This document shows, piece by piece, positions 37,925 to 47,659 of a DNA stretch of 61,592 bases (position 1 is its first letter; each line of letters starts with the position of its first letter). This DNA is from Legionellaceae bacterium (lineage in GTDB: Bacteria > Pseudomonadota > Gammaproteobacteria > Legionellales > Legionellaceae): the NCBI GenBank assembly GCA_029212465.1, contig JARGNV010000003.1, positions 48,156-109,747 of the forward strand, in the 5' to 3' direction. Both the position numbers and the translations under genes were made by a program. The notes beneath the pieces were generated by a model, which did not search any database, was not told the origin of the DNA, and was given only the letters and a program-made list of their open reading frames with translations.

Positions 37925-38096
37925 TGACTAATACGCGGCGCTCACCACGGCAGTCGTATCCATCAGGGGTGATGTGATGACGAAGGTGTGTTTCACCTGT
38001 CATTGCATTCACAGAAAGTGCTGGTTGTTTTAATTTATCGTGAACGCGACGCTTGTTACGTGTTGCGCGTGTTCTTCGGTTTTGTTGAACTGCCAT
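37896..38096 (-). CDS. rpmF: 50S ribosomal protein L32
   Basis: Small basic ribosomal protein, 66 residues. [20 protein letters not shown] at the N-terminus is the standard L32 opening, followed by [21 protein letters not shown]. The ATG at 38096 has TAGGAG eight bases ahead; an upstream TTG is rejected. It leads the plsX-fab operon, as in many bacteria, but the yceD gene usually just upstream is replaced by divergent mnmA. Only one Cys of the zinc ribbon is present (YDCRG), so it is a zinc-independent form. Confidence 0.95.
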   Translation of the reverse strand: MAVQQNRRTRATRNKRRVHDKLKQPALSVNAMTGETHLRHHITPDGYDCRGERRVLVNDTMYEDDE

Positions 38097-38242
38097 TGCA
38101 TTACTCCTAACCAATTTGTTTTCATTGGGGGTGAATTCTACCGAGTTTTTTCATTTAATCCAAGCGTTATAACGGATAAGTTCCCGTTTTTATGGAAATT
38201 TTGGTAAAATAGGGTTTTTGAAGTGAGTTGAAAACAGTTGGT

Positions 38243-39322
38243 ATGGCAAAAAAAGTAATTGTAGGTATGTCTGGTGGCGTTGACTCATCAGTTGCGGCAG
38301 CTATCTTACTTGAACAAGGCTTTGAAGTAGAAGGCTTGTTCATGAAGAACTGGGAGCAAGATGATAAACCTGGGTTTTGTGCTGCAGCGAAGGATTTAGC
38401 AGATGCTCAAGCGGTGTGCAATCAGTTGAAGATACCTTTACATCAAGTCAATTTCTCAAAAGCCTATTGGGAGGCGGTGTTTGAGCGTGTCTTATCTGAA
38501 TATGAGCGCGGCAGAACACCAAACCCAGATGTCTTATGCAATAAAGAAATAAAGTTTAATTTATTTTTTAATCATGCACGAAGCTTAGGGGCTGATGCGA
38601 TTGCAACAGGACACTATGCGCGTATTGATGCAAACTATAAGCTTTGTAAAGCAAAAGATCGCGACAAAGACCAAACCTACTTTTTACATGCCATTGACCC
38701 AAGTGTGTTAGCACACGTTTACTTTCCAATCGGTGATTATTTAAAGCCTCAAATTCGAGAAATAGCAAAGCGCCTTCATTTAGCAACACATGCTAAAAAA
38801 GATTCAACAGGCCTTTGTTTTATTGGAGAACGTCCTTTTAAAGCATTTTTAAATGAATTTATGCTGGCAACGCCTGGGGAAATCAAGACACCAACAGGAG
38901 ACGTATTAGGAAAACATGATGGCCTCATGTTTTATACCATTGGGCAACGGCAAGGTTTGAATATTGGTGGTGTACGAGACACACCCGATGCACCTTGGTA
39001 TGTGGTTGATAAAGACTTAAAAAATAATTGTTTGGTGGTTGCGCAAGGCAGTGAGCATCCCATGCTGTATGCGCAAGGGCTTATTTGTGGGCCTATTCAT
39101 TGGCTAGAAAAGCCATCAGATAGCGATTTTCCTAAAACATGCTTTGCCAAAACACGCTATCGTCAGTTAGAACAAGCTTGTATGATCTCACCTGAAGCAA
39201 ATGGTGGGCATACTATATTATTTTCAAATCCACAGCGTGCCATTACAACCGGTCAGTATATTGTGTTTTATGATAGAAATATTTGTTTAGGTGGTGCGGT
39301 TATTGAGGAGGTTATTCGATGA
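38243..39322 (+). CDS. mnmA: tRNA-specific 2-thiouridylase
   Basis: Adds sulfur to uridine 34 of Lys, Glu and Gln tRNAs; 359 residues (E. coli 368). It has the PP-loop [16 protein letters not shown] at the start, catalytic Cys in [14 protein letters not shown] and in [20 protein letters not shown], and [14 protein letters not shown]. The ATG at 38243 is chosen as it begins [12 protein letters not shown]; an in-frame TTG lies 15 bases upstream. The stop overlaps erpA (ATGA), linking tRNA thiolation to iron-sulfur assembly on one transcript. Confidence 0.96.
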   Translation: MAKKVIVGMSGGVDSSVAAAILLEQGFEVEGLFMKNWEQDDKPGFCAAAKDLADAQAVCNQLKIPLHQVNFSKAYWEAVFERVLSEYERGRTPNPDVLCNKEIKFNLFFNHARSLGADAIATGHYARIDANYKLCKAKDRDKDQTYFLHAIDPSVLAHVYFPIGDYLKPQIREIAKRLHLATHAKKDSTGLCFIGERPFKAFLNEFMLATPGEIKTPTGDVLGKHDGLMFYTIGQRQGLNIGGVRDTPDAPWYVVDKDLKNNCLVVAQGSEHPMLYAQGLICGPIHWLEKPSDSDFPKTCFAKTRYRQLEQACMISPEANGGHTILFSNPQRAITTGQYIVFYDRNICLGGAVIEEVIR

Positions 39323-39687
39323 GTGTTAATGTTAATTTTTCGGTGAATGCCGCAGATAAAGTGTCTGAGTTAATTCAAGAAGAGCAAGACTCAGATTTAA
39401 AGTTACGTATTTATGTGACAGGCGGCGGTTGCTCTGGGTTTCAATATGGGTTTACCTTTGATAAAGAAGAGGCACTTGATGATACCGTGGTAAAACAGCG
39501 ATGCTCAGATGGTGAGTCAGATGTGAAGCTATTGATTGATGCTATGAGCATTCAATATTTGAAAGAAGCTGAAATTGATTATGTGAAAGAAATTCAAGGT
39601 GAGCGTTTTGTCATTCGAAACCCCAATGCTAAAACAACGTGTGGATGTGGCTCATCGTTTAGCATTGAGGAAGAGGATGATGACTGA
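39319..39687 (+). CDS. erpA: Iron-sulfur cluster insertion protein (ErpA/A-type carrier)
   Basis: A-type Fe-S carrier of 122 residues that transfers clusters to apo-proteins. The three ligand Cys residues are in [11 protein letters not shown] and TTCGCGSSF. It ends in an acidic tail, FSIEEEDDD. The [16 protein letters not shown] form favours ErpA over IscA, as does placement outside an isc operon. It is coupled to mnmA by a four-base overlap and converges on map, 18 bp apart. Confidence 0.88.
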   Translation: MSVNVNFSVNAADKVSELIQEEQDSDLKLRIYVTGGGCSGFQYGFTFDKEEALDDTVVKQRCSDGESDVKLLIDAMSIQYLKEAEIDYVKEIQGERFVIRNPNAKTTCGCGSSFSIEEEDDD

Positions 39688-39705
39688 TGATTTGAGGGGT
39701 TACGC

Positions 39706-40497
39706 TTAAACCATCTGACCGAGAGTTTCTTGCTCTTCTTCACGTAAAGTTAATACCTCAACACCTGCTGGGGTAACCAGCAAGGTATGCTCCCATTGTG
39801 CAGATAGCTTTTTATCTTTAGTGATGGCAATGCGCCACCCGTCTTTCTCAAGGTGTTTGAGCTCAGCACGTCCCTGATTAATCATGGGCTCAATGGTAAA
39901 GGTCATCCCTTCTTTTAATATTTCTCCTTCTCCAGGTTTGCCATAATGCACGACTTGAGGATCTTCGTGCATTTTAGCGCCAATGCCGTGACCGCAATAC
40001 TCACGCACAACAGAATAGCCGTTTTCAACTGCTAAACTTTGTATTGCATGCCCAATGTCTCCAATGGTGCACCCTGGTTTTACAATGGAAATGCCGGCGT
40101 ATAAGCACTGTTGGGTAACGTCAACGAGGCGTTTAGCAAAAGGTAAGACTTCCCCGATACAAAACATTTTGCTGCTATCGCCATAAAATCCGTTATAAAT
40201 AACGGTGACGTCCACGTTTACAATATCCCCTTTTTTAAGGACTTGTTTGTCGGATGGCATGCCATGGCAAACAACATGGTTAAGAGATGTATTGACAGAA
40301 TATGGGTAGCCATATTGCCCTTTACTACCAGGGACTGCACCCAGCGTATTACGAATATAATCTTCGCAAAACTGATCAACTTCCATAGTGGTCATGCCAG
40401 GTTTAATCACTTCCCCAAGTGCTTCAAGTACTTGGGCGGTTAAGCGGCCCGCTTTACGCATGGTTTCAATTTGTTCAGGTGTTTTAATGGAAATCAT
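39706..40497 (-). CDS. map: Methionine aminopeptidase, type I
   Basis: Removes N-terminal Met from nascent proteins; 263 residues, as in E. coli (264). The metal ligands are present: His in HVVCHGMPSDK (substrate His), Asp pair in VDVTVIYNGFYGDSSKMF, His in REYCGHGIGAKMHEDP, Glu in FTIEPMIN and Glu in QWEHTLLVT. The gene stands alone, apart from rpsB, near which it lies in E. coli. Confidence 0.97.
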   Translation of the reverse strand: MISIKTPEQIETMRKAGRLTAQVLEALGEVIKPGMTTMEVDQFCEDYIRNTLGAVPGSKGQYGYPYSVNTSLNHVVCHGMPSDKQVLKKGDIVNVDVTVIYNGFYGDSSKMFCIGEVLPFAKRLVDVTQQCLYAGISIVKPGCTIGDIGHAIQSLAVENGYSVVREYCGHGIGAKMHEDPQVVHYGKPGEGEILKEGMTFTIEPMINQGRAELKHLEKDGWRIAITKDKKLSAQWEHTLLVTPAGVEVLTLREEEQETLGQMV

Positions 40498-40567
40498 AAG
40501 AGGTGTACTTTTATTCTAATCGACTATACAGGACATCTTATCATAAAAGTACGTCCCCCCTTAAGGT

Positions 40568-41098
40568 TTAGTAAGATTTGATAATCACTTTTGTACCAAT
40601 ACGCATGAAGTTTTTGTGTAACCAGCGTGCGTCACTTGGTTTTACACGTACACATCCATGGCTTGCATTATAGTTAGGTACATCGGGTGATCCATGAATT
40701 GCATAATACTTACTGAAAAACATGCAGTATGGCATGGGTGCCCCACCACGCCCGACAGGATATCTGCTGGAACGGCAATTGGCGCCGCGTTTACTGATAA
40801 TATGAAAGGTGCCTGTAGGTGTTCTACATGAGCGACGAATATCTTTACAATAACTTCGGCCGCCTGAGCCGCGTCCACTCCGTACTACTTTTCCTTTATT
40901 ATTAATGGCTTTCCATCTTAATGTGCGAGGGCTAAAAACAAATGTGTTTGCAAGTTGCATGACAGGCTTTGCATGATTTGCTTCTGGTAATGTAAGCGGT
41001 GTTGCTGCCTGGGTGGGCAACGGCATAACGAGTAATGCGATGCCAAAACCTAGTGCTGTTAACAAAGGTGTTTGTCGTGTTACGATGTTAGCTTCCAT
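40568..41098 (-). CDS. Exported L,D-transpeptidase (YkuD domain)
   Basis: Cell-wall enzyme of 176 residues forming L,D cross-links or attaching proteins to peptidoglycan. A signal peptide (about 1-31, TALGFGIALLVMPLPTQA) precedes the YkuD domain with TPTGTFHIISK, the conserved His in YYAIHGS and the catalytic SHGCVRV. GGRSYCKDIRRSCRTP and GANCRSSRYPVGRGG contain extra Cys residues that may pair. The ATG at 41098 has AAGGAA at correct spacing; a TTG seven codons upstream is rejected. Confidence 0.88.
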   Translation of the reverse strand: MEANIVTRQTPLLTALGFGIALLVMPLPTQAATPLTLPEANHAKPVMQLANTFVFSPRTLRWKAINNKGKVVRSGRGSGGRSYCKDIRRSCRTPTGTFHIISKRGANCRSSRYPVGRGGAPMPYCMFFSKYYAIHGSPDVPNYNASHGCVRVKPSDARWLHKNFMRIGTKVIIKSY

Positions 41099-41290
41099 GG
41101 TGAATTCCTTAAACGGCAATGGATTTCACTTTTAATGTTAGTATAGAAATTGATCAAATCAAGATTTTGATGGCGTGCCACCCCTTCACTCAACAATGCT
41201 GTGGACAGTTGATATAAACACCGAAAACACTTTAGATCAATTATGTCAGTGACTTTTAAGGCCGCAGGTTTGCTTTAGCCACAGGTTTTA

Positions 41291-41935
41291 TCATGAAGGC
41301 AATAATGTCATCGTTACGTCAGTAATGGCTTCAAAAGTGAGTAAAGCGGTATAAAAATTCAGCTCTAATACGTGTCCGCCTGATAGTTTATCTTCAGTTA
41401 AGCCATGTAGATGTAAGCCTGTTGGGTGAATAGATTGCATAAAATCCGGTATATAAAAGCCCACTAAATCCGCTTTAACGGGGCCTGTGTGATTGGTTGG
41501 GCTTTTTGCATAAACTTCATCGATGGATAAGGAGTAAGGTTTATTTTGCTTGACAACTTGTCTAAATAATATGTCATTGCAATGTGCCTTGATATGAAAT
41601 ACATACGGTGTATTTTTCGTGTGTATGAGGGATAAAATGATGGTTTCTAATTCGCTGAAGGTTTTTACGGGTTGCAATGTTATAGTTGACGCACTGTCAG
41701 TAAAGCGGGTGACCGCAGCCCAGGGCATTAAAGCATTATCTGAGGCTTGCTTGATATGTTTTTCTTCAAGGCATTGATAGAACTCGCCATCGACCACAAC
41801 AAGTTCGCCATTTAAGCTGTTGAAAGTACCAAGCCCGATATCACCATGTGGTTTAAGCTGCTCGATTGAACCTGTTCCATCGTATGCTTTTTGAGTAAAT
41901 ATAGAAGCGTGTGAGTATTGATATAAATGGCTCAT
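41291..41935 (-). CDS. budA: Alpha-acetolactate decarboxylase
   Basis: Converts acetolactate to acetoin; 214 residues. The family blocks GDIGLGTFNSLNGELVVVDGEFYQ, VGFYIPDFMQSIHPTGLHLHGLTEDKLSGGHVLE are readable; the last holds two of the zinc-binding His residues (HLH) and a third in GGHV. Acetolactate synthase and acetoin dehydrogenase genes are not adjacent, so it is an orphan copy. It lies 20 bp before tadA's 3-prime end on the same strand and could be read from the gua operon. Confidence 0.87.
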   Translation of the reverse strand: MSHLYQYSHASIFTQKAYDGTGSIEQLKPHGDIGLGTFNSLNGELVVVDGEFYQCLEEKHIKQASDNALMPWAAVTRFTDSASTITLQPVKTFSELETIILSLIHTKNTPYVFHIKAHCNDILFRQVVKQNKPYSLSIDEVYAKSPTNHTGPVKADLVGFYIPDFMQSIHPTGLHLHGLTEDKLSGGHVLELNFYTALLTFEAITDVTMTLLPS

Positions 41936-41955
41936 AAAGTACTCCCTAAATTTGG

Positions 41956-42405
41956 CTAGCGGCGTGTTTGAAAAAAGTGTGTCAGTAAAGTTGCACTTTT
42001 CTCTTGTAATGGTCCTTCATCAATTTGAATATGGTGATTGAGCGTTTCGGTGTTTAGTAAATTATATACTGAACCTGCAGCCCCTGCTTTCACATCACGT
42101 GTCGCAAATACCAGTCGCTTAATACGCGCTTGTAGTAAGGCGCCTGCGCACATAACGCAGGGTTCAAGGGTAACATATAAGGTAGTGTTTAAGAGTCGGT
42201 AGTTTTGGCAGGTTTGAGCCGCATCCCGAATGGCAACTACTTCAGCGTGTGCGGTCGGATCGCTCAATGAGATAGTTTGATTAAACCCTTTCCCAAGGAG
42301 CTGATTGTCTTCAGAAACGAGCACCGCCCCAACAGGCACTTCTCCTGCTTTTTGCGCTTGAAGTGCCTCATTGTAGGCTTGTTCCATCCACTCTAAATCA
42401 CTCAT
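41956..42405 (-). CDS. tadA: tRNA-specific adenosine deaminase
   Basis: Deaminates wobble A34 of tRNA-Arg to inosine; 149 residues. The zinc site is HAEV (with catalytic Glu) and [17 protein letters not shown] and [10 protein letters not shown] are also typical. The ATG at 42405 overlaps the guaA stop by four bases (ATGA); an upstream GTG two codons earlier is less likely. It is read with guaA and guaB. Confidence 0.95.
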   Translation of the reverse strand: MSDLEWMEQAYNEALQAQKAGEVPVGAVLVSEDNQLLGKGFNQTISLSDPTAHAEVVAIRDAAQTCQNYRLLNTTLYVTLEPCVMCAGALLQARIKRLVFATRDVKAGAAGSVYNLLNTETLNHHIQIDEGPLQEKSATLLTHFFQTRR

Positions 42406-43979
42406 TCCCACTCGATTGTTGCAGGAGGTTTCCCTGAAATATCGTAGGTGACGCGAGAAATGCCCGGTACTTCATTGATGATTTGATGCGACACTTTATC
42501 AAGAAAGTCCCAAGGTAGTTTGGCCCAGTGAGCTGTCATAAAATCTTTTGTTGTGACAGCACGTAAGCAAATAACCGGATCGTACCTGCGGCCATCTCCC
42601 ATAACACCTACACTTTTTATAGGAAGAAATACAGCGAATGCTTGGCTGACTGTACGATATAAGTCAGCATCTCGAAGCGCTTGAATAAAAATGGCGTCTG
42701 CTTTGCGTAGTAAGTCTGCGTATTCTGTTTTGACTTCCCCGAGTATTCTAACCGCAAGACCGGGCCCTGGAAATGGATGCTGATAAACGCGCGAATCGGG
42801 TAATCCTAATGTTTTGCCAAGAACGCGTACTTCATCTTTAAAGAGTGCGCGTAGTGGCTCTAACAATTTAAAGGGTAAATTTTCGGGTAAACCACCAACA
42901 TTATGATGCGATTTGATGAGCTCGGCGCTAGATTGCCCCTGAACCCCTGCCGACTCAATCACGTCCGGATAAATCGTACCTTGAGCAAGCCAAGATATAT
43001 CTGGAATATGAAGAGCCGCCTCTTCAAAAGTTTTAATAAATAAGCTGCCAATGATTTTGCGCTTTTCTTCAGGGCATGTCTTACCCTTAAGGGCATTTAA
43101 AAAAGTCGACTGTGCATTCACTCTGGTAAAGTTGATGCCCTCTTTTTCTGAAAAAAGCGCCTCAACAGCATCTGCCTCACCCAGTCTGAGTAAGCCTGTA
43201 TCAACAAATACGGCATGGAGTTGGTTGCCAATGGCGCGATGCAGTAAACTCGCAACCACTGAAGAATCAACGCCGCCTGAGAGTGCCAGCAAGACATTTT
43301 CCCCACCAACAGTCTCTCGAATGGTTTGAATACTTTCTTCTAAGATATGTTGGGTGGTCCAAGTGGGTGCTGCCTGACAAATATCAAAAACAAAGTTTTT
43401 TAAGATATCGACACCTTTGGGGGTATGCGTTACTTCTGGATGAAACTGCAGCCCGTAGTAGTGTTTTTGTGTATTTGCCATGATAGCAATTGGAATGTCG
43501 CGTGTTTTAGCGAGCACTTCAAAACCGTCAGGGAGCGATGTAACGTGGTCACCATGACTCATCCATACGTCAAGCAATGCCTCGTCTTTTTCAGAACGTT
43601 TGTCATAAATATTTTTTAAAAAGCTATCAGCTGGATGAATTGTAATTTCAGCATATCCAAATTCTCGGATAGCTGCGCTATTAACGTTACCACCCAGTTG
43701 ATGTGCCAGTGCTTGCATGCCGTAGCAAATCCCGAGTATGGGAAGTGAGGCATCAAAAATCCATTGAGGAATGCGAGGACTGTTATCATCTAAAACACTT
43801 TTAGGGCCGCCCGATAAAATGACGCCGCACCAGGCATGCTCATTAAGTATACGATTATCAATGTTGTAAGGATAAATTTCACAATAAACATGCATTTCTC
43901 GAATACGCCTTGCAATCAGCTGCGTATATTGCGAACCAAAGTCGAGAATTAAAATACTGGCGTCGGTGTTATTTTTCAT
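42402..43979 (-). CDS. guaA: GMP synthase (glutamine-hydrolysing)
   Basis: Last step of GMP synthesis; 525 residues, identical to E. coli in length. The glutaminase domain has the Cys of [16 protein letters not shown] and the His/Glu of QFHPEVTHT. The ATP-pyrophosphatase domain has [15 protein letters not shown], and the dimerisation tail ends [14 protein letters not shown]. It follows guaB after 18 bases and overlaps tadA by four. Confidence 0.98.
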   Translation of the reverse strand: MKNNTDASILILDFGSQYTQLIARRIREMHVYCEIYPYNIDNRILNEHAWCGVILSGGPKSVLDDNSPRIPQWIFDASLPILGICYGMQALAHQLGGNVNSAAIREFGYAEITIHPADSFLKNIYDKRSEKDEALLDVWMSHGDHVTSLPDGFEVLAKTRDIPIAIMANTQKHYYGLQFHPEVTHTPKGVDILKNFVFDICQAAPTWTTQHILEESIQTIRETVGGENVLLALSGGVDSSVVASLLHRAIGNQLHAVFVDTGLLRLGEADAVEALFSEKEGINFTRVNAQSTFLNALKGKTCPEEKRKIIGSLFIKTFEEAALHIPDISWLAQGTIYPDVIESAGVQGQSSAELIKSHHNVGGLPENLPFKLLEPLRALFKDEVRVLGKTLGLPDSRVYQHPFPGPGLAVRILGEVKTEYADLLRKADAIFIQALRDADLYRTVSQAFAVFLPIKSVGVMGDGRRYDPVICLRAVTTKDFMTAHWAKLPWDFLDKVSHQIINEVPGISRVTYDISGKPPATIEWE

Positions 43980-43997
43980 ACGGTTAATTCTTATAAG

Positions 43998-45470
43998 TTA
44001 TTCATCAATTTGATAGTTAGGTGCTTGCTTTGTCATATTGACATCATGCACGTGAGATTCTCGAATGCCTGCATGTGTTACCTTCATAAAGGCTGCTTTT
44101 TCGTGTAGTTTAGGGATGGTTTCGCAGCCAGTGTAACCCATTGCAGCGCGTACGCCCCCAGATAGTTGATGGATAATGGTATGGACTGGCCCTTTGTAAG
44201 CAACGCGCGCTTCAACTCCCTCAGGCACGAGTTTGTCTGAAGCTGTGCCGCGCTCTTGAAAATAGCGATCGCTCGAGCCCTCTGCTTGAGCCATGGCACC
44301 AATTGAACCCATGCCACGGTAACTTTTATATGTTCTCCCTTGATAGAGCTCAATTTCCCCAGGAGACTCTTCAGTTCCTGCAAACATACTTCCAAGCATC
44401 ACGGTGTTAGCGCCTGCGGCAAGCGCTTTTGAAATGTCACCTGAAAAGCGAATGCCGCCATCGGCAATGACTGGAATTTCACCTTTAAGCTCGGCTGCAA
44501 CGTTCGCAATGGCTGTAATTTGGGGTACACCAATACCTGTGACAATACGCGTTGTGCAAATAGAGCCTGGTCCTATTCCAACTTTTACGGCATCGGCACC
44601 TGCGTCAAGGAGTGCGCGTGCGGCGTCAGCGGTTGCGATATTACCGCCAATGACATCTACATCAGGAAAGTGTTTTTTTATCCACTTGACTTGCTCTAAC
44701 ACATTTTTTGAATGCCCGTGCGCGGTATCAACCACAATGACATCAACACCTGCATCAACAAGTGCTGTAATGCGTTCATCTGTCCCCGGTGCAAGCCCGA
44801 CAGCAGCTCCTACACGCAATTGTTCGGAGCTATCTTTGGATGCGTTGGGGTGGTCTTTTGCTTTTTGAATATCTTTAACGGTGATTAAGCCACGTAAGCA
44901 AAAATCATCATTAACGACTAAGAGTTTTTCGATACGGTGTTTATGCAATAAAACCTGAATGGTTTCAGAGCTGGCACCCTCTTTTACAGTAATAAGCCTT
45001 TCTTTCGGTGTCATAACCGCTGAAACGGGTAAATCTAGGTTTGTTTCAAAGCGAATATCACGGCCTGTTACAATACCGACGAGTTGTTCTCCATCAACAA
45101 CAGGCACACCTGAGAAGTGATGCTCTTCTATCAAGTCAAGTAAGTCTTTAACGGTTTTATCAGGGCGTACAGAGATTGGATCTTTCACCATGCCGCTTTC
45201 AAACTTTTTAACGCTTCGAACTTCTCGTGCTTGTTCTGCAATGGTCATATTTTTATGCACAATACCAATACCGCCCTCTTGTGCTAAGGCAATAGCAAGT
45301 CGCGCTTCGGTGACTGTATCCATTGCGGCAGAAATAAGCGGTAGGTTTAGTTCGATATTACGTGTTAGGTGTGTTTTTAAAGACACCTCGCGGGGGAGCT
45401 TTGAGGAGTAGGCCGGCACCAATAATACATCATCAAAGGTGAGTGCTTGTTCAAGGATTGAAAACGCCAT
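43998..45470 (-). CDS. guaB: IMP dehydrogenase
   Basis: Rate-limiting step to guanine nucleotides; 490 residues. The barrel starts [13 protein letters not shown]; two CBS domains lie at about 95-205 ([28 protein letters not shown]). The catalytic Cys is in [13 protein letters not shown], and [11 protein letters not shown] and the flap [12 protein letters not shown] follow. GGAGAA precedes the ATG. It heads guaB-guaA-tadA and is divergent from the VTT-domain gene. Confidence 0.98.
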   Translation of the reverse strand: MAFSILEQALTFDDVLLVPAYSSKLPREVSLKTHLTRNIELNLPLISAAMDTVTEARLAIALAQEGGIGIVHKNMTIAEQAREVRSVKKFESGMVKDPISVRPDKTVKDLLDLIEEHHFSGVPVVDGEQLVGIVTGRDIRFETNLDLPVSAVMTPKERLITVKEGASSETIQVLLHKHRIEKLLVVNDDFCLRGLITVKDIQKAKDHPNASKDSSEQLRVGAAVGLAPGTDERITALVDAGVDVIVVDTAHGHSKNVLEQVKWIKKHFPDVDVIGGNIATADAARALLDAGADAVKVGIGPGSICTTRIVTGIGVPQITAIANVAAELKGEIPVIADGGIRFSGDISKALAAGANTVMLGSMFAGTEESPGEIELYQGRTYKSYRGMGSIGAMAQAEGSSDRYFQERGTASDKLVPEGVEARVAYKGPVHTIIHQLSGGVRAAMGYTGCETIPKLHEKAAFMKVTHAGIRESHVHDVNMTKQAPNYQIDE

Positions 45471-45548
45471 ACCAATTCTCCGGGGTGTAATTTTTAACCG
45501 AGCAGTTTATAATGTTTTAGTTAAAAAAACAATCATTGAGAGGAACTC

Positions 45549-46241
45549 ATGGCATTCATAAAACGCTGGGGATTACTGGTTTTTTTATTGCTTTTACTGG
45601 GGTTGTTTTTTCATTTTGATTTATATCGTTACCTCTCTTTTGAGCAGTTAAAACTGCATCGAGCAGTGTTGATTGATTGGACGCAACATTACCTGTTATG
45701 GGCTTTAGTTATTTTTGCAGGTATTTATATCCTTTCGGTGGCTATTTCTATACCGGGGGCATGGTTTTTAACCTTAACAGCAGGGTTTTTGTTTGGTCCC
45801 TTTTTAGGTACTGCTGTTGTTATCATCAGTGCAACGTTGGGTGCTTTTTGTGTGTACTTGGCTGTGCGTTTTGCGCTAAGAGATTGGGTTGCGGATAAAG
45901 CGGCACAGTGGCTTAAAAAAATGGAGCAAGGCTTTCAGGGAGATGCTTTTTCATATTTACTCTTTTTACGTCTTGTACCGCTGTTTCCTTTTTGGCTTGT
46001 TAATATTGTGCCAGCGCTTTTAGGGGTTTCATCGCGCGTTTTTTTGCTGGCAACTTTTCTAGGGATTATGCCTGGTTCATTTGTATATGTGTTGGTAGGA
46101 AACGGCATGGGACATGTGTTTGATGCCAATCAAACTCCAAGCCTTGAAATTTTGAAAGATCCAGTAGTGCTCCTACCGCTTTCAGCACTCGGGGTGCTCG
46201 CTTTAGTTCCTATTATTTATCGAAAATTAAAAAAGCGGTAG
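45549..46241 (+). CDS. TVP38/TMEM64 (VTT-domain) membrane protein
   Basis: Polytopic inner-membrane protein of 230 residues with about six hydrophobic segments. The VTT/DedA-type core is evident: SIPGAWFLTLTAGFLFGPFLGT, then the second reentrant segment LRLVPLFPFWLVNIVPALLGV and LGIMPGSFVYVLVGNGMG. Some family members are lipid scramblases or flippases, and others affect membrane stress tolerance; the role here is unknown. GAGAGGAA lies before the ATG. It stands alone, divergent from guaB. Confidence 0.87.
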   Translation: MAFIKRWGLLVFLLLLLGLFFHFDLYRYLSFEQLKLHRAVLIDWTQHYLLWALVIFAGIYILSVAISIPGAWFLTLTAGFLFGPFLGTAVVIISATLGAFCVYLAVRFALRDWVADKAAQWLKKMEQGFQGDAFSYLLFLRLVPLFPFWLVNIVPALLGVSSRVFLLATFLGIMPGSFVYVLVGNGMGHVFDANQTPSLEILKDPVVLLPLSALGVLALVPIIYRKLKKR

Positions 46242-46275
46242 AAAATGTTCAATGGACTTTAAATGTGAATAACCC

Positions 46276-46788
46276 TTAGTTCCTCTGGATAAAAAGCCGG
46301 CTGTTTTGCTCCATAACCTTCACGTGCGCATTAAGGGGAATGTTTGCTATTTTTTGGTTAACGGTAAAAGTTTCTTTGCTGTTTACAGTTTTTACTTCGT
46401 ATTGCCACATTGCTTTTTCTGCAGGCGTGATAAGGTATTGTAATAAACCTACAGTGCTACCAATGATGGTGCCAATGCTTCCAAATATCAGTGTACCCCC
46501 TGCTATATCGGCGAGCACTATGCCAGGTAGGGCCTTTCTATTACCTGGGCTTGAAAGCCCGGCCATAAAGGCCGCTAAAAAGCCCCCTACCCCAAGGCCT
46601 GTTTCAGCGCCAATGCGCATACCGCGTTTTGCATGCTTTTTAATGGGGGCAGTACTTTTTGCATGCCCCTCGCTGTATAGTTCTTTACGCGTAACGATCC
46701 CCTCCCCTCGGTAAGTTGCACAACTAAGCAATAAGCTGCTTGCCATGATCAAGACGGGAAGATTTTTAAATAAACGATTGACCCTCAT
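46276..46788 (-). CDS. Lipoprotein of unknown function with Gly-rich membrane-like centre
   Basis: The 170-residue protein has a lipoprotein signal: hydrophobic stretch then lipobox LLLSC with the lipidated Cys at 23. Residues about 60-118 are Gly-rich and hydrophobic (GAETGLGVGGFLAAFMAGL and GTLIFGSIGTIIGSTVGLLQYL), as in glycine-zipper proteins. The C-terminal 50 residues are more polar and strand-like (ANIPLNAHVKVMEQ). Function not recognised. It lies convergent to the VTT gene and divergent from the thiamine operon. Confidence 0.75.
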   Translation of the reverse strand: MRVNRLFKNLPVLIMASSLLLSCATYRGEGIVTRKELYSEGHAKSTAPIKKHAKRGMRIGAETGLGVGGFLAAFMAGLSSPGNRKALPGIVLADIAGGTLIFGSIGTIIGSTVGLLQYLITPAEKAMWQYEVKTVNSKETFTVNQKIANIPLNAHVKVMEQNSRLFIQRN

Positions 46789-46877
46789 AAAGGACTTTAT
46801 GTTTAAAACAAAATCATATTATAAAGGGGTATGTTTAAAAGTAAAGCATTTTAGGCAATAGCGCTTGACCTGTTGTG

Positions 46878-46980
46878 ACTCTCCGATTAGAGTACTGCCT
46901 GATGCCGGGGGTGTACTAGTGTTATCCTAGTGCTGAGAAATACCCTTATAACCTGCTCTGGGTAATGCCTGCGGAGGGAG
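46878..46980 (+). promoter_or_regulatory. TPP riboswitch (THI element) of the thiamine operon
   Basis: The conserved THI-box core is present: CTGAGA at 46933-46938, ATACCC, ACCTGCTCTGGGTAATGCC at about 46951-46969 and GGAGGGA at 46973-46979. The Shine-Dalgarno of thiE (GGAGG, 46973-46977) is part of the element's 3-prime end, pointing to translational control. Upstream, ACTCTCC (46878-46884) can pair either with AGAGT (46889-46893) or with the GGAGGGAGT region, so it could act as the switching strand. The family is certain by sequence; the pairing scheme is inferred. Confidence 0.9.
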
Positions 46981-46984
46981 TGTG

Positions 46985-47659
46985 ATGCAATTAGATGCAA
47001 TGCTGTGTCTTGTAACACAAATTGAAAATTATACCTTACCAAAATATTTAACATTGCTTGAAGAAGCTATTTCAGGCGGTGTAACGCATGTGCAATTTCG
47101 TGCTAAAACGTTAAGTCGTTTCGAAACCTATATTTGGGCGTACGGGCTCCAAAAGTTTTTAAAAGCAAAAAACATTCCTCTCATTATCAATGATAACGTT
47201 GCCTTGGCCGAAGTGGTTAATGCTGCAGGTGTACACTTAGGTCAAACCGATGGCTCCCCGCTTCAGGCACGTGCACGACTTGGAAAAGAGAAGTGCATAG
47301 GACTTTCTGTTGAAAGTCTAGATGAGCTTCATACGGCGAATCAGCTTGACTGCATTGATTATGTTGCAGCCAGTGCTGTGTTTCCAACCCCCACAAAAAC
47401 CAATTGTAAAAAAATATGGGGGCTACATGGGCTTTCAAAGTTTGTTCAGCAATCTAAGCATCCAGTCATTGCTATTGGCGGCATTCATACTAAAAACATT
47501 ATGCGCGTCATGGAGCAAGGTGTTGCAGGGGTTGCGGTTGTAAGCGCAATACACGCATCTGAAACTGTTCGAGAAACAACACAATTATTGAAGGAGGCTA
47601 TTTGCCATGTCACAACAACACATCACCCAATTAAAAGCCGCGAACCCCTTAATTTTTAA
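46985..47659 (+). CDS. thiE: Thiamine-phosphate synthase
   Basis: Joins HMP-PP and thiazole phosphate to thiamine phosphate; 224 residues. It has ISGGVTHVQFRAKTLS, LIINDNVALAEVVNAAGVHLGQTDG, YVAASAVFPTPTKTNCK and AIGGIHTKNIMRVMEQGVAGVAVVSAI, the expected phosphate and pyrophosphate sites. The ATG at 46985 is seven bases after GGAGG inside the riboswitch; a GTG one codon earlier is equally in frame. The 3-prime end overlaps thiM by 53 bp. Confidence 0.94.
   Translation: MQLDAMLCLVTQIENYTLPKYLTLLEEAISGGVTHVQFRAKTLSRFETYIWAYGLQKFLKAKNIPLIINDNVALAEVVNAAGVHLGQTDGSPLQARARLGKEKCIGLSVESLDELHTANQLDCIDYVAASAVFPTPTKTNCKKIWGLHGLSKFVQQSKHPVIAIGGIHTKNIMRVMEQGVAGVAVVSAIHASETVRETTQLLKEAICHVTTTHHPIKSREPLNF

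Noticed and set aside
44404-44868. A 154-codon plus-strand frame opposite guaB, rich in Ala, Pro, Ser and Thr
   Set aside because: This is the usual antisense shadow of a conserved gene with biased codon use; guaB is complete on the other strand.
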